Below are positions 31,241 to 43,183 of a DNA stretch of 64,000 nt, piece by piece. The notes beneath the pieces were generated by a model. It ran no database searches. It saw nothing but the letters and a program-made list of their open reading frames with translations, and was not told the DNA's origin. The stretch is from Bisporella sp. PMI_857 (taxonomy: Eukaryota; Ascomycota; Leotiomycetes; Helotiales; Helotiaceae). The first letter of the stretch is position 1. Each line of letters opens with the position of its first letter. The translations under genes were made by a program, and so were the position numbers. The stretch is taken from the NCBI GenBank assembly GCA_021307315.1, contig JAJSPD010000011.1, forward strand, positions 868,001 to 932,000. The letters are read 5' to 3'.

Positions 31241-34200
31241 ATAGCTTGCCCTCAAGCTATAGCAAATAAAAATAAAAATAAAAATAAAATAAAAATCCAC
31301 TATTTTTTAGCTTATGTAGCCCGTTTTACCCATTATCATTTAAGCGATCAGCTGGTTCTTTGCCCTGCAAATAACAGTCAAGCCAGTACTGCAAGTTCAC
31401 CGGAGGACTCTCAGCTTTAGAGTACTCGTCGTAGAAAGCTCTAAGCTTGTATAGCGCTCCCTTAAACTTTTCGGCGTCGTAGAATACAGGGTCATGGTCT
31501 ACGCTTATTTACTTGACTTGATATTGAAGCTTTCGGCGGTATTTCCGGCTTTGCAAAACCTGCTCGATTTCCTACTCCGGCTGTTGATTGTAAACTACAA
31601 GCACTGAAGGCTCCTGATGCTGGCTTAGTAGCGAGTCACCAAAGTCTTTCCGCAAAAGTTCCGGTGCAAAAACGTTATAGAACTGATTGCTTTCTGGAAG
31701 CTTCAAGCGATATAAGTGACTTACTTGCTCAGTGATTTCATATAAGCCTTTATTCTAGTAGCCTAGTTTTCGGCTTGGCCGTTCACTAGTCCAGTTTTTT
31801 GTCGAAACCTATACTTTGTCTTTGACTTTAAAGTCGACTGGCCGTCGGTGCTTGTTGGCTTGTATTGTCTGTTGCTTTTGGGCTTTGGCCATTCCAGTTT
31901 TGGCCTATTCCCAGGCTTTATGAATTTTTTCAATACAGGCTTAAGCATCTTTCCGGGCTTCTTTAATGTGCTGTGAAACCGGAACAAGGTCTTTAGGACG
32001 GATCCAGTCTATATCCATTCGAGGCTAATACCCTAGCTCGACCATAAAAAAAGACAGTCCTGTAAAGTAGTGTGGCAATGTAGCTGCCGCGTAATCTACT
32101 GCATGAATCAAAGTAGACCAGTTGTCTTGAAAAGCATTAGCAAAAGGGCGAAAGCGCTGGTCGATCCACTGGTTAGCGTTTTCAGTTTGGCCGTCCGTCT
32201 GAAAGTAGTATGCTGTAGAAAGCTTAAGTTTAGTGCCTAGTAGCCGACAGAATTCGTCCCAGAACGCGGAAACAAACTGAAGTCCTCGATCCGACACAAT
32301 AGTAGTAGCTGGGCCGTAGTATTTGTGAACGTGCACTAAGTACAGCTAAGCCATAGTTCTAGCGTCGACCGTCTTTTTGCAAAGAATCGAAATAAAGCGC
32401 TTGCCAAGCTTGTCTATAAACACACATACCATGTTCATGCCTTTTTTGTCGGGAAGCATATCTTTGAAATCCATTGATATATGCTGCCAAGTGTAACAAC
32501 TCAAGCTGAACAGGGATCTCGATCCGTAGATCTAGGTAGAAGGACTCAGAGGTGTGAACAACTATCAATTGTTATAACTAAGAGAACAAGCTACAGGCAG
32601 AAGAAGGGAAGGAGAACAGTGCTTTATATACAGGAAGCTGGCCAGGGGCCAGCGTAAGCGAGCCCTGTAGCATCGGTCGCCAAGCTCTACCGAGCTCTGC
32701 AGTGTCTGGCGCCAAGCTCGAGATAGGGCCAGGGCCGTGACACCAAGAACGGTCCGGTATTAGCAGTAAGTGTAGAAGTCCTGGGGTCCTGTCTCTAGGA
32801 ACTTTAGCCTTACGGCAAGCATAACAATTGCTGACGAAACGCTTAATATCGTCGTCTATTCCGAGCCAGTAGTACCGTTCTTTAATCAACTTCTTTGTTT
32901 TGCCTTGGCCTGGGTGAGCTGTCGCTAAGCTATAATGTAATGCCGTGATCAAGGCTGTACGGACTGATTCCGCTACTACAAGCCGGCCTTCTTTTTTTAG
33001 CAATCCGTTTTCTAGACTATAGCCTCTTTTGCTTTCTTGACCTAGCTTTCAGGCATAGTCTAGGTCTAGAGCAGTCCGGTTAGCCTGAAAAATCTCGTCG
33101 ATCAAGTCCAGCTGTTCTTCGATTAGCGACAAAAACAAGGCTATACGGTTCACTTCGAGCTCCTGCAAAATCTGAGGGTCAAACTGTACTGGAAATAAAA
33201 AAGTCTGACTCCGATTATTTCGCTTTGCTTAGTCCAAGCTTTTAGTTTAGTCTTGTCGTGTTAAAAAGTCGGCTTTGTTGTGCTTGCCTAGCTTGTAAGA
33301 TATTTTAAAATAGTATCGAGAAAGAATCTCAGCTCAGCGAGCTTGTCTGGCTGAAAGCAGCTTGCTAGACATGAAATATTCTAGGGCTTTGTGGTCCGTA
33401 ATTATGTCGATATAATTTTTAGTGCCTTCGAGCTCGGCACGCCAATACTGCAAAGCTTTAACAATAGCTAGCATTTCTTTGTCGTAAATTGGATAATTAG
33501 TCTCTGCAAAGGCTATCGTTTTAGAGAAATACTCTACAGGATGCCACTCGCCGTCAAGTCCTTTCTGGGAAAACACAATTGCTACTACTGTGTCAAAAGC
33601 ATCCGTCTCAAGCATACACTGGCTGTCTAAGTCGTAGTAAGCCAACAAAAGAGCGCTCATCAGCATAGCCCTAAGCTTGTCGAATGCCTGAGTGCACTTG
33701 CTGTCAAAAACAAACTCATGATTAGCACAAGTCAACTAGGTCAACGGTGCTGCAATCTAGCTGTAGCTCCGAATGAATCTTTTGTAGAAATTGCAAAATC
33801 CTAGAAAAAATTAAACTCCTTTGACTGTTTTAGGAGGTTCCCAGTTTTTGATTACCTGTATTTTGTCTGGATCCACTTGAATGCCGTTAATCGAAATAAT
33901 AAAGCCTAAATACTTTGTTCGCTTGACACTGAATTCACACTTTTTAATGTCGGCCTGTAAACCTGCAGCTTGCAATCGGTCGATTACTTGCTTAACGTGT
34001 GCTTCATGCTGTAGCTCGTTTTCAGAGTAAATCAAAATGTCGTCAAGATATACTGTGCAAATTACATCTAACAAATCCCGGAAAGTGTCGTTAATATAAC
34101 TCTGAAAAGTAGCCGGCCCGTTCGTAAAGCTAAAAGGCAAAACTTTGTACTGGAATAAACTACAGCGAGTGCGAAACGCTGTAAGCTCTTCCGATTCAAA

Positions 34201-34768
34201 AGAAATCCGGATTCTGTAGAAAGCTTGACGAATGTCTAGCTTTGTGAAAATTTTGGCTTTGCTTAACTTAGCCAACGTTTCGTCGATCAATGGCAACGGG
34301 TACCGGTTTTTTTTAGTTAATGCGTTCAGCTTTCGGTAGTCGACACAAAAACGAAGTGAACCGTCCGGCTTCCGTGCAAACAGAACAAGTGACGCAAAAA
34401 GAGCCTTGCTAGTAACAACAAATCTTTTCTTCAAATTGGCTGTTAAGTAGTCCTGCATAGTCTCAAGTTCCTCAATTGAGTGCTTGTTTAAATAGCAAAA
34501 CCTTAAAGTGTTGTTTCCTGTAAGCTCAATTTTGTGGTCGATGCTTCGGTATAGAGCTAGAGTATCTGATTTTTGCTTTGAGAAAAAGGCTAGGCGACTG
34601 TAGTAAGTACTCGGGACTTTGTTTTCCAGGAATTCTTCTAGCTCAACAGGCTGCTGTTCTTGCTTTCGATCTTCAATCATCCGGTTTAAGCCGTCTAAAG
34701 TAATTGAAAATAACTTAATTCCTTGCTGTCGAGCGTTTAGCATAAACCCATTACTGGAAATCATTTTA
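31241..34768 (-). pseudogene. Ty3/gypsy chromovirus pol (RT, RNase H, integrase, chromodomain)
   Basis: Reading from high to low coordinates: reverse transcriptase (34768-33811) with FCVDYRKLN, KLDIRQAFYRIR and an intact YLDD; RNase H (33735-33334) with LETDAF and TDHKALEYF; integrase zinc region (33003-32743) with H-x-H and CYACRK; core (about 32490-32025) with VSDRGLQF and DGQTENANQ; and a chromodomain (about 31570-31410) with SRKYRRKLQYQVK. Stops at tryptophan positions and frameshifts interrupt it, so it is dead. Gag and protease and the 5' LTR are missing beyond the MULE insertion. A family A solo LTR splits the integrase. Chromodomains direct integration towards heterochromatin. Confidence 0.85.
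32492..32742 (-). mobile_element. Solo LTR, family A, nested in integrase
   Basis: A 251-bp family A LTR flanked by CCAAG (32487-32491 and 32743-32747). Removing it and one CCAAG rejoins the integrase zinc region to the catalytic core. It is 30 bp longer than the 221-bp form because of extra copies of a GC-rich 'gagctc' cassette near the 5' end of its sense strand. Confidence 0.92.
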
Positions 34769-35081
34769 ACGGCAAATATCTGGGATACCACCGAAAAGTG
34801 CCCATATTTCTCGGATACCACCACTTTATTTGGAGGCTTTCTCAACGTACCACTTTTTTAAAACAGTGGTATATGAGATATCTTCCAAAAAAATAGTGGT
34901 ATCCCAGAAATACACAGGTGTAATGCTTGTCTTTCTGGAATACCATCATTTTATACTACTGTTTTGTTGCTAAAATACTAAAATAAATTACTACATGACT
35001 CACAAACTATTGAATTCAAATAATTCTTTCTTTGAAATCATTCTTTTTTATTGCGTATTCGACGACGATATACTTCTTTTT

Positions 35082-35399
35082 GTAACAGCCAGCCGAAAGC
35101 TTTTCAGCTGTAGTACTTTCAGGGCTGCAAGCGGCACGCTTCGCTTATGGCCAGCTACAGGCTTACAGCTACGGCAGCCACAGGCTTACAGCTACAACAA
35201 CTACAGGCATACAGCTACAGCACTTACAGACTTACGGCTACAGCAGCTACAGGCTTACAGTTACAGCACAGTTAAGTTTTTTCTGTTAAACTTACAAGTA
35301 TACTTTTAATATCAATTTATTACTATTGCAACTATATCGCTAGTTACGTGTTTTCACCTGTTGTATTGCAATCTTTCCCGCTTCTTTTTTTCTGCTACA
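35082..35399 (+). mobile_element. Solo LTR, family C
   Basis: Runs TGTAACAGCCAGCC...TGCTACA. It is collinear with the 5' LTR of the second gypsy element at 59745-60108, including the TACAGCTACAGCAGC-type tandem words. Flanks CTTTT (35077-35081) and CTTTC (35400-35404) are a target duplication with one mismatch. Confidence 0.75.
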
Positions 35400-35407
35400 C
35401 TTTCTGT

Positions 35408-35575
35408 AGGCTGTCGATATTATGTTGAAGCTACGTAATAGCGACGACGACAACGACGACGACGAGCTTTTAAAGGTCGATAACAATGTTTTCGATTAGG
35501 AACTTATTGAGTTTAATTTACTTGAATTACGATTTTTTACAAAGTCAGGAAAAGCGTATAGAATATAAATTGATT
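35408..35575 (+). pseudogene. MULE transposase 3'-tail fragment
   Basis: Encodes the acidic tail and end of a MULE protein (LRNSDDDN-like run, then FFTKSGKAYRI and stop). It is collinear with 43620-43787 but with several G-to-A/C-to-T changes, including a stop. Confidence 0.65.
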
Positions 35576-35999
35576 TTTGGAATAAAAGCAATAAAAGTAC
35601 ATTGATTTTTGTAGGAAGTAGGGGTTTACGGATCCACATACGACCCACCAGGTCACGTGGTCCACACAACCCCCATTTTGTAGAATCTAGAGTAGAACCT
35701 AATACAACAACAATCATTACCATATCCATCAAGAGCAAGAGCGTGGCCTACAAAGTAGAGCTACGCCTTTTGCCCCGTGGAAGGTAAGCCCGTGATACCA
35801 ACAATTTTAGGCCTATATTCTATTTACAGCGTACTTACAGTTTGCTTACAGCGAGTGTTGGAGGCTTTCTGAAATACCACCAGTTATTTGGAAGCTTTCT
35901 CAAATACCATCAAAAGTGGTATCTGAGAAAGCCTCCAAATAAAGTGGTGGTATCCGAGAAATATGGGCACTTTTCGGTGGTATCCCAGATATTTGCCGT

Positions 36000-36427
36000 T
36001 AACTTTATGATATCCACACGATTCGAGTACGTTTAATACTATAATATCAAGCAAATACTCTACTTTTTAATTATAAAACAATATTAAATAATTATTACAA
36101 ATTGTAAAATTAATAAATTAGTTTATTTATTATATATAATAAAATACGCTAGTTGTTTAGTAAATAAAAACGTACGAGGTTTAATACTACCGGTGTTTAA
36201 TACCGACGCTCAATTATTAGAGTGAGTGAACCAAAATCTCTTCCCTTTTCTCAATTGCGCGAGCACTGTCTCGATAAAATACACAGACCAAACTTGATGC
36301 ATAGCTCCTATAACCATTTCTATTCATACCCAGCGCTTTCCAAATATTGTTTGAATAAAAAAATCAAGTGCTTCGTACTTGTCTTCTGGAGCCCTTGTTC
36401 TTGTCGCATGTTCACCTTTCGGATAAA
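36000..36427. other. AT-rich segment
   Basis: Extremely AT-rich between 36060 and 36160 (ATTTATTATATATAATAAAA). The first 60 bases may continue the decayed gypsy protein. The rest holds no recognisable gene, and the last 60 bases are 3' flank of the CFEM-like gene. Confidence 0.4.
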
Positions 36428-37237
36428 TCAGTCGTTCTTTTGCATCTTTCTTGCCTTCGCCTTCCTTGCTGCTTGAAACTGGATGATCCAAAATAAAATC
36501 ATCCCTATCACGATAGCGACAAGGGTGACAACTGCTACTATCACAGCCATGATCTCATACCAGCGTAGCTTGCTTCCCGCCGGTGGCCGTTTCGGAGAAT
36601 CTTCTGAGGGGTCATCTGGCTCCGGGTCTCCTAGTGCTCGCGATGCCGATGCGGGCGTGGTATCGCATTGTGTTTGAAACCAGTTCAAAATTTCTTCGAC
36701 TTGGGAAGCTTTCTTGCATTTCTTCTCGCATGCGAAGTATGATCGATGTGTACAAAAGCAGGTCTTGGTGGAAGTGATACATCCGTACAAGAAAGAATTG
36801 TCCGCAATACATTTACGCGCACAGGCTGGCAATGGGCTGAAGTCGATGGGCTTTACAGCGGGGCAGAGCTTAGCGTAGAGATCTTCAGTCTTTGCCCACT
36901 CAAACCAGGAGCATGGCTTGAATGCACATGTCAAAGGGGTTGGAAGAGCGCAGAAACAGTCGAGTGGATATGTAATGCATTTTCCAGTAGGTGTTGGGGC
37001 GTCCTCGGGACATGTTGTTGTTACTGGTGGGCAACTGAGTGTCTGAGTTGGATCCAAACAGTTCTTCTGAACACAGGATGGTAGACTCGTGAGATTTAGT
37101 GTTGCTGCTGGAGTGTCTCGAATTTCGATGTCGAAGGATAGAGCCTTCTTCAGGCCATTTTCGCGAGCACTATCTAATTTGCTTGCCTTTATAATTATAG
37201 CGAAAAGTACTATACAGCGAAGGCTTGCGCGAAACAT
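36428..37237 (-). CDS. CFEM-like cysteine-rich single-pass membrane protein
   Basis: One exon of 269 residues from an ATG at 37237. A signal peptide (MFRASLRCIVLFAIIIKA) is followed by two cysteine-rich modules. The first (about 50-120) has CVQKNC...CFCALP...C. The second (about 128-190) has LPACARKCI...CITSTKTCFCTHRSYFACEKKC, very close to a CFEM module (eight spaced cysteines). A Ser/Pro/Asp-rich linker leads to one transmembrane helix (about 228-252, YEIMAVIVAVVTLVAIVIGM) and a short basic tail. CFEM proteins act at the cell surface in haem/iron uptake, adhesion or signalling. Which role applies here is unknown. The haem-axial aspartate could not be placed with confidence. It is divergent from the polytopic membrane protein at 38058. 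Confidence 0.75.
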   Translation of the reverse strand: MFRASLRCIVLFAIIIKASKLDSARENGLKKALSFDIEIRDTPAATLNLTSLPSCVQKNCLDPTQTLSCPPVTTTCPEDAPTPTGKCITYPLDCFCALPTPLTCAFKPCSWFEWAKTEDLYAKLCPAVKPIDFSPLPACARKCIADNSFLYGCITSTKTCFCTHRSYFACEKKCKKASQVEEILNWFQTQCDTTPASASRALGDPEPDDPSEDSPKRPPAGSKLRWYEIMAVIVAVVTLVAIVIGMILFWIIQFQAARKAKARKMQKND

Positions 37238-38057
37238 CTCGATCGCTGATGTCGATTCTGGAGTTGATGAAATACGTCGAAAGGTGCTGTTCTTTCGAAA
37301 TTACGTTCGAGAAGTTTTGAGTGACCGAGAACGACACTAAGATTGCAATTCCAAACAAAAGGCAATGAGGCTCTTTCTTGCATTCTACAGTTGACTTTCT
37401 CTTTTCGGCTGGAAATATTGGTATGGGCTCCGGCGCATTCAGCTTTCATGCATGGCGTCAGCGTGGTAAATATCCTGGACCTGATAGGTTGTTACGCTTT
37501 TAAAACCTCAAATGAATGCAAACGATATCACCCTATCAATCCGGCGGAACCTGCGGGTAGGGTGAGATGCGCTTGACTAATCAGAAAGTGGAATTGTGCC
37601 CCCCCCCCCCCCCCCCCCCCAAAAGGCTATAGATGTATATCTACTTCATGCAGCCCCCATCCCGTCACTTACAAGGCTTCTGCGGCAAATGAAAGTCGAC
37701 CACATACCGCCGCAGTGGCGTTATACCTACCCTCCAAAACCTCAAAGTGGTCTGATCATCCATACCAGACCTATGACAGCAGCCCAAAGAATTGCCATGG
37801 TTGTAAATCATTCGATACCCTGCTGCTATCGTCGCACGAAATTATGAAGCTGAGCTTATATGGTCGCATTCAATTATTGGGGATAGACGAATTCAGTAGC
37901 CTTTAGCGATTGTTCCCGAACGGTCCTTCAGCTCCTACTGTAGCCGAAATCAACAAAATTTAGTAGGAGACCTGCGTGCGAAGAGCAGCTCTTAAGCCAT
38001 CTATCAGTTATCCTCGAAATCATATACAGCAAGAAAACGAGCGCAGGATACTCAAAA
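37238..38057. other. Divergent intergenic region with a C-tract
   Basis: Separates the CFEM-like gene and the polytopic membrane gene, so it probably contains both promoters. No coding family recognised. The 22-bp C run is listed separately. Confidence 0.45.
37599..37620. repeat. Run of 22 cytosines
   Basis: Twenty-two consecutive C residues followed by AAAA. It lies between two divergent genes. Its length is likely unstable and may be mis-assembled. Confidence 0.95.
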
Positions 38058-40504
38058 ATGGCGATACCAAACTCTCAACCTGTGAAAAACGAGAGAGATT
38101 TCCCGGTTGCTCCGAGGGACTCAATCCTATCTCCGGCGTGTAGCGTTCGTTCTATGAGACAAGGCTTTCACCTTACATTCAGTTCAATTGTCTTTTGGAG
38201 TCTCATATCTCCTGTCAAGGCGAGTCTTGACGCAACTAGATGCTGCATGATTCAAGCACGCCAACAGCTCATTGCACTTGACAACAATCCTTGGACTGCT
38301 TGCGGGCTAGGCGTCACGGTAACAAATCCGCTCAAACAAATTTACGTATCGGTCAACGCTACGAAGTCTTGGGCTGTGGAAAACTGTCCTGGGTTTCAGA
38401 TGAGTACACTTGATGAGTGGTTGCAACCTATGGCTCAATGGTTTGCACCATATCTTACTCTCCTGCTCCTCTGCCCCATCGGTGAGAATGTTGAAGAATC
38501 GGAGAGCGATATGGAAGTGCAAAGCCAGAGCAACATCAAAAAGTTAACATGGAAAAGGGTAGCAGGATTCGTGAAATTGATTGCATCCTCGGTAAGTCTC
38601 ACCTCTTGATCATAAAGATTCCTGTTCTGATTGAAACAGCAAATCCTCTACAAAGTTGGAGAATGGGCCAATATCCTCGGAGACCCGGCCAGTGCAATTT
38701 GGGGTGGTATTGCTCAGCTTCGTATGGATACTTGGGTAGCCAAAGACCTCTGGAATGTGGAGGATCTAAAAGGCTACCAAGAAGACTCTCACAGAAAAGA
38801 AATGCTTGGCGTTGCGATTATGGCTAGTCAGACTCCCATGAACGCTAAGCTCGGGGAGAACTTGACGAAAGAGTTCATCATTAGAGGCATCCTTTCCATG
38901 GTCGAGGCAGCATATCCTGTACACCAGGACGAAATTTTTGAAACTGACGAAATGGACAAATGCCCTCAAAGCATCAAAGTTCTTCGGCGGACTTTACACG
39001 AGGCGGAGAAATCCAAAACCTGGGATTTATTCCGTTCTGTTAAAGCCCCACGAACAATAGCTCGGGATATTGCAGAAGCCTTCGAGACTCAGAAGAGCCT
39101 CCGTGACTGCTTACAAAGTCTCAAAGGGGGACAAGACTGGCCGACAGACAGAAGTGCTGGTTCAAAGACTACAAAGACTTCCAACCTGGAAAACGCTATT
39201 GATGCTGTTATCCACGAACCTACCCAACCTAATTCAGCAATCGACCAAAAGCGCCCATTTAAAAAGACAAACTTTGCACGAAAGCTAGAGGCTGCTATTC
39301 GGACTGTCTTTGACGCAAGGATCTCATTTATCAACGGTCTCTTGCTACCAGTCGTGGTTCATTTTGTTACTACCGCAGCAGCCTTCTATCAAGCCTACAC
39401 CAAGCTCGGCGACAATGACACGGCACATAGTCTCGCATATGGAGCTCTCTATTCATGGTTGCTGATCGTCGTCGTCGTTGGAAATTGTGTCGCCGCAAGC
39501 GCCAATGCCAAAGTCGTAGCAACGGCAGTCAAGGACCAGTTCACACTCGAAGGTATTCGAGTCCCACTCCGGCGTCGGTATGCCAATGTAGTTGAATGGG
39601 AATGCTGGCTCACTGACATTGGGGTAAGTGCGGGACTTTCTCGGCGCATAGGCAAAAAGAATGTTGCTGCTTCTACGAGAGCCTTTGGTCCTCGGTTCTA
39701 CCTTAAATTCGCACTTGGCCAATTCTGTGGGTGGGCTTGCGTTGCATTCTTTGGTGCTTGTGCTATCACAATTTCTTATACTACGCCTACCGTCGGCTGG
39801 GGTTGTAGGTCACTTAATCATCTTCTTTATATTGTTGTTTCGGCTTTAGTAGCTCTCTTCCAAGTGTTGCGGCAATATTTTGCGATCAAATACGCGCCGA
39901 GACAAGATACCGCGCAGCAAACTGCTGAGAAGCAAGATACCGAGAAGCAATACATCGAGAATGAAAGAGATAACGCAGAGCCTTCCAAAGTCTCAGGACC
40001 CAAAGTTTCACTCTACATCCAAACCAGCCGTATCATCTACGGCCTTCTCATCGGTATCAACACATTCATCCTAATAGGCGGCACAATATTCCATTTTATC
40101 GGCCTTTACCGCAGCAACTCCTGCTCCGCAATATTCACCAGGCCTAGTATCGCTATCCTCCAACTCGCCAAACACACACAATTGCATATTGATCAAGCGC
40201 AACATTATTGGTGGTCCACTGGATATGTGGCATATTGTATCGCGTGGATCATTTGTGCGGTTGCGATTGCGGTGAGGAAGTATATTCATTTGGCTCTTGA
40301 TGTTAGGTTTGAGGGTTCTAAGGGGTAAGTAGATTTCTTTGTAGATTTAGATTTTATGCTAATTTGGGGTTTAGGAGCGTTGAAGGAAATCCATCGACAA
40401 TTACTGGTGAGAAAGGCCGTGTTATCATTAATACCAGGGAAAGAAATGCCGTTTCTGAGGAAAATGGGGATGGTATTGCCGTCTCCGAAGATCGTCGTAC
40501 GTAA
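38058..40504 (+). CDS. Polytopic membrane protein of unknown function
   Basis: Exons 38058-38591, 38640-40324 and 40375-40504 (introns 48 and 50 nt, both GTAAGT with good acceptors) give 782 residues. Hydrophobic segments appear near residues 40-58, 125-145, 400-425, 435-460, 530-555, 570-595, 640-665 and 705-730. That makes about eight helices in an N-terminal pair and a C-terminal six, with a long soluble region (about 185-390) between. The N-terminal ectodomain has cysteines (CCMIQA, ACGLG, NCPG). A charged Gln/Glu/Asp-Lys stretch (about 600-620) lies between helices. I recognise no family. It resembles fungal integral membrane proteins of the rhodopsin/Pth11-like size class only loosely. 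Divergence from a CFEM-type gene suggests a joint surface role, which is inference. Confidence 0.8.
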
Positions 40505-40527
40505 TATTTCGACTTCATTCACCTAAC

Positions 40528-40849
40528 TGTTACGCGCATCGCTAACAGGACTTATGCCTTGGGGGCCTGAGGCTCGGTAAGCCTGCTTACACAGAGAACC
40601 CCTGGGGATAGGAATCACGTGATGGATCATGGTGTTTGCAATGATCCAACCCCACGAAGGTTCTATATAAGTAGATAGGTTTCCCATCTAGATAGGAGCT
40701 TCGTGCTCAACTTCAAATAGTATTCTTATACTTAGTTATTGGGATCTATTCTCAGTATATGTGATATACCTACTTCTTCCCAGACCCACACATTCGGACT
40801 AGATCTTCTATTCCTATATTACTCTCGGAGTAGTACAGGAGCCGTAACA
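40528..40849 (+). mobile_element. LTR-like segment, family D
   Basis: About 322 bp running TGTTACGCGC...GCCGTAACA, with 7-bp inverted ends (TGTTACG/CGTAACA) and a strong TATA (TTCTATATAAGTAG) followed by typical LTR spacing. No target duplication is found. It cuts off the N-terminus of the MULE that follows, so it probably inserted in or recombined with that element. Confidence 0.55.
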
Positions 40850-42390
40850 GATTTATTCCAATCGAAACGATTCGAGGTCAGCTGTAAAAGCTGTAACTTT
40901 AGAATCAGAGTTGTAGACTCTAAAAAGCATGGAATTCATATTACTCACATAGTACACCATACGTGCGGGCCAGCTACTTGCTTTGGCGCCAGAAATATGA
41001 ACAGTTTAGAGTTTGTTATTCGTCATCACCGTGCAGTAATTTTGGATAATCCTAGAATTACGCCGAAAGCAATTCAGTCTGCAGAAAGGCTTCAATATTA
41101 CCACTAAATCCCGTATAAACAAGCATACCGCGTGAAGCAGCGAGTGCTTGAAGAGCTGTATAGTGATGAGTCGAAATCTTTCGCAAAGCTTCCAGCGTAT
41201 ATGGACCAGTATTGCGATTATACTCGTGGCGGTTCTCGTAAAAGCAGAGTAACGATTGTATGGGATGAAGAAGAAGGCGTATTTCAAGCTGCTTTCTTTT
41301 GCCCAAACTCTTTGCGTAAAGCAACTCGTTTTTTGCGCAATTTCTACGCTATCGACGGAACTTATACCAAATCTTAATATCGTATAATGGTTTTGATCTG
41401 TTGTGGGATCGACGCAAACGACCGTGTGCTTCCTATTGCGTGGGCATTAGTTCCTATTGAATACGAAGAATGGTGGACCTGGTTTTTAACTCAGTTGAAA
41501 CGAGCTCTTCCTACTAACTTCAAAAAAGGTCTAACTTTGATTTCCGATCGAGAGAAAGGCATGGCGAACGCAGTTGAAGCGTTTTTTCTGACGCAACGCA
41601 CCTTCACTGTTGTCAGCATGTCGCAGATAACTTACAACAACGATTCGGAAACAAAGTCAGACCTCTTTTTTGGAGAGCATGTCGCGCAAAAACAGACGCT
41701 TTGTTTAAGGCAGAAATGGTGAAACTGAGGCTAGTTAGTCGCTCTGCTTTTGACTACCTTTTGGCGATCGACAAGACATTATGGACTAGAGTTCACTGTC
41801 AAGTGCCTTGTTTTGGCCATAATACCTCTAATATTATTGAGTCGATAAACTCACTTTGGGACGAGTTTAGGCATATGCCTCCTTTTTATTTGCTGAACGG
41901 CATTTACAGCTGGTGTATGACAACAATTCATGACCGATCGAAAGAAAGCAAAGCTCAGAAATACGACAAAATCTGCGACGTACCTATAGCCAAGTTCAAC
42001 GACCGTTTGCGTGTATCTCGACGATTTCGTGCTTATCTTCCCGACGAGAAAACCTGCCAAGTTGAAGACCCAGAGACAAAGCGTAAATGGACTGTTCACC
42101 TAAGCGACGACGCCGATGACAGGAGGTGTGAGTGCTTTGATTTTCAAGAGTACAAATCGCCTTGTTCACATGCAATTGCAGCTGCAAGATTTCTGGAAAT
42201 AGACCCGATTCAATTGTTTGCTCGTTATTATGAAGTCGGCTGGTACAATAAGACTTTTAGTCGTTCTCTTGCTCCTGTTGTACTTGACGATTTAAAGTCT
42301 TATCCTCGATTACAACCTCCAATATTAAGAAAACAAGCAAGCAGGCCTCGTACAAAACGTATTTGAAAAAGAGCTTGGAACAAAAAACAA
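40850..42390 (+). pseudogene. MULE transposase copy 1 (truncated, stops)
   Basis: Mutator-like transposase readable from a FAR1-like DNA-binding start (FEVSCKSCNFRIRV), through the catalytic MULE domain (FYAIDGTYTKS, LICCGIDANDRVLPIAWALV, LISDREKGM), to a SWIM zinc finger (CECFDFQEYKSPCSHAIAAA). TAA stops at 41105-41107 and 41375-41377 and a frameshift near 41600 kill it. The 5' end is lost to LTR family D. The 3' end stops after NKKQ, where a hairpin-rich element begins. It is collinear with the MULE on the minus strand at 44387-46828. Confidence 0.85.
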
Positions 42391-42392
42391 AT

Positions 42393-43183
42393 AAACGGCA
42401 AATATCTCATATACCACAAAAAAGTGGCCATATATCTGATATACCATACTTTTTTTGACGAATATCTCATATACCACTTTTATGGTATATGAGATATATG
42501 TCAACAAATGTATGGTATATCAGATATTCGTCAACACTTACTGTAAAGCCTGTAATACACGCTGGAACGACTTACACTACAGCGACACACGCTGTAACGA
42601 CATACATTGTAGTAATACTACTGTCACATAGAATATAAAGTGTATTAATCAGATTGTAAATAGTGGTCACTTTTGTATAATAACTACACGCTATAACAAT
42701 AGTATTAATATAGTTTGTATTGTATAGTCATATATTGTATTGCTACAGCGTGTGTTGTATTACTACAGTGTATGTCGTTACAGCATGTGTCGCTACAGCA
42801 TGTGTCGCTACAGCGTGTGTCGCTACAGCGTGTATTGCTGCAGAGTGTCGTAACATACGCTATAGCAATACAACATATGTTATAGCTACATAATACATAT
42901 TGCAGCAATAAAATACATACTGCAGTAATACACTTTATAGTAATACTATTGCTACAACGTTCGTTGCTGCGTGTGTTGTATTGCTGCAGCGTGTCGCGAC
43001 AAAATAATGGTATATAAGATATATAAGTGTTTCTTATATACCATCATTTAGTCAATAAATATCTCAAATACCATACATTTGCGCCAAGAAACAAAGATGG
43101 TATTTGAGATATTCGTCAAAAAAAGTATGGTATATCAGATATATGGCCACTTTTTTGTGGTATATGAGATATTTGCCGTTGTT
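42393..43183. mobile_element. Non-coding element with MULE-type modular TIRs
   Basis: Starts CGGCAAATATCTCATATACC and ends with the inverse GGTATATGAGATATTTGCCG. About 80 bp at each end are inverted copies. The interior has TA-rich repeats of 'tacagcgtgtgtcgc' type (about 42730-42850). No open frame. Probably a MITE of the same MULE family. The flanks do not show a clear duplication. Confidence 0.65.

Larger units (their letters stand above)
34769..35999. mobile_element. Non-autonomous MULE derivative with long TIRs
   Basis: Bounded by long inverted repeats: ACGGCAAATATCTGGGATAC at 34769 and its complement ending ATTTGCCGT at 35999, matching for about 75 bp. Each terminus is built of nested palindromes of the word GGTATxTxAGAxAT. 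Inside are a MULE 3' tail and a family C solo LTR. It interrupts the gypsy pol. No 9-bp duplication could be matched. Confidence 0.7.

Noticed and set aside
34769..35999. Target-site duplication for the MULE derivative
   Set aside because: The 9-base flanks (TCATTTTAA and TTAACTTTA) agree at only five positions, so no duplication is claimed.
40739..41107. An open frame starting at 40739 as the true start of the MULE protein
   Set aside because: The first 110 bases of that frame lie in an LTR-like segment ending at 40849. Homology to the other MULE begins only after it.
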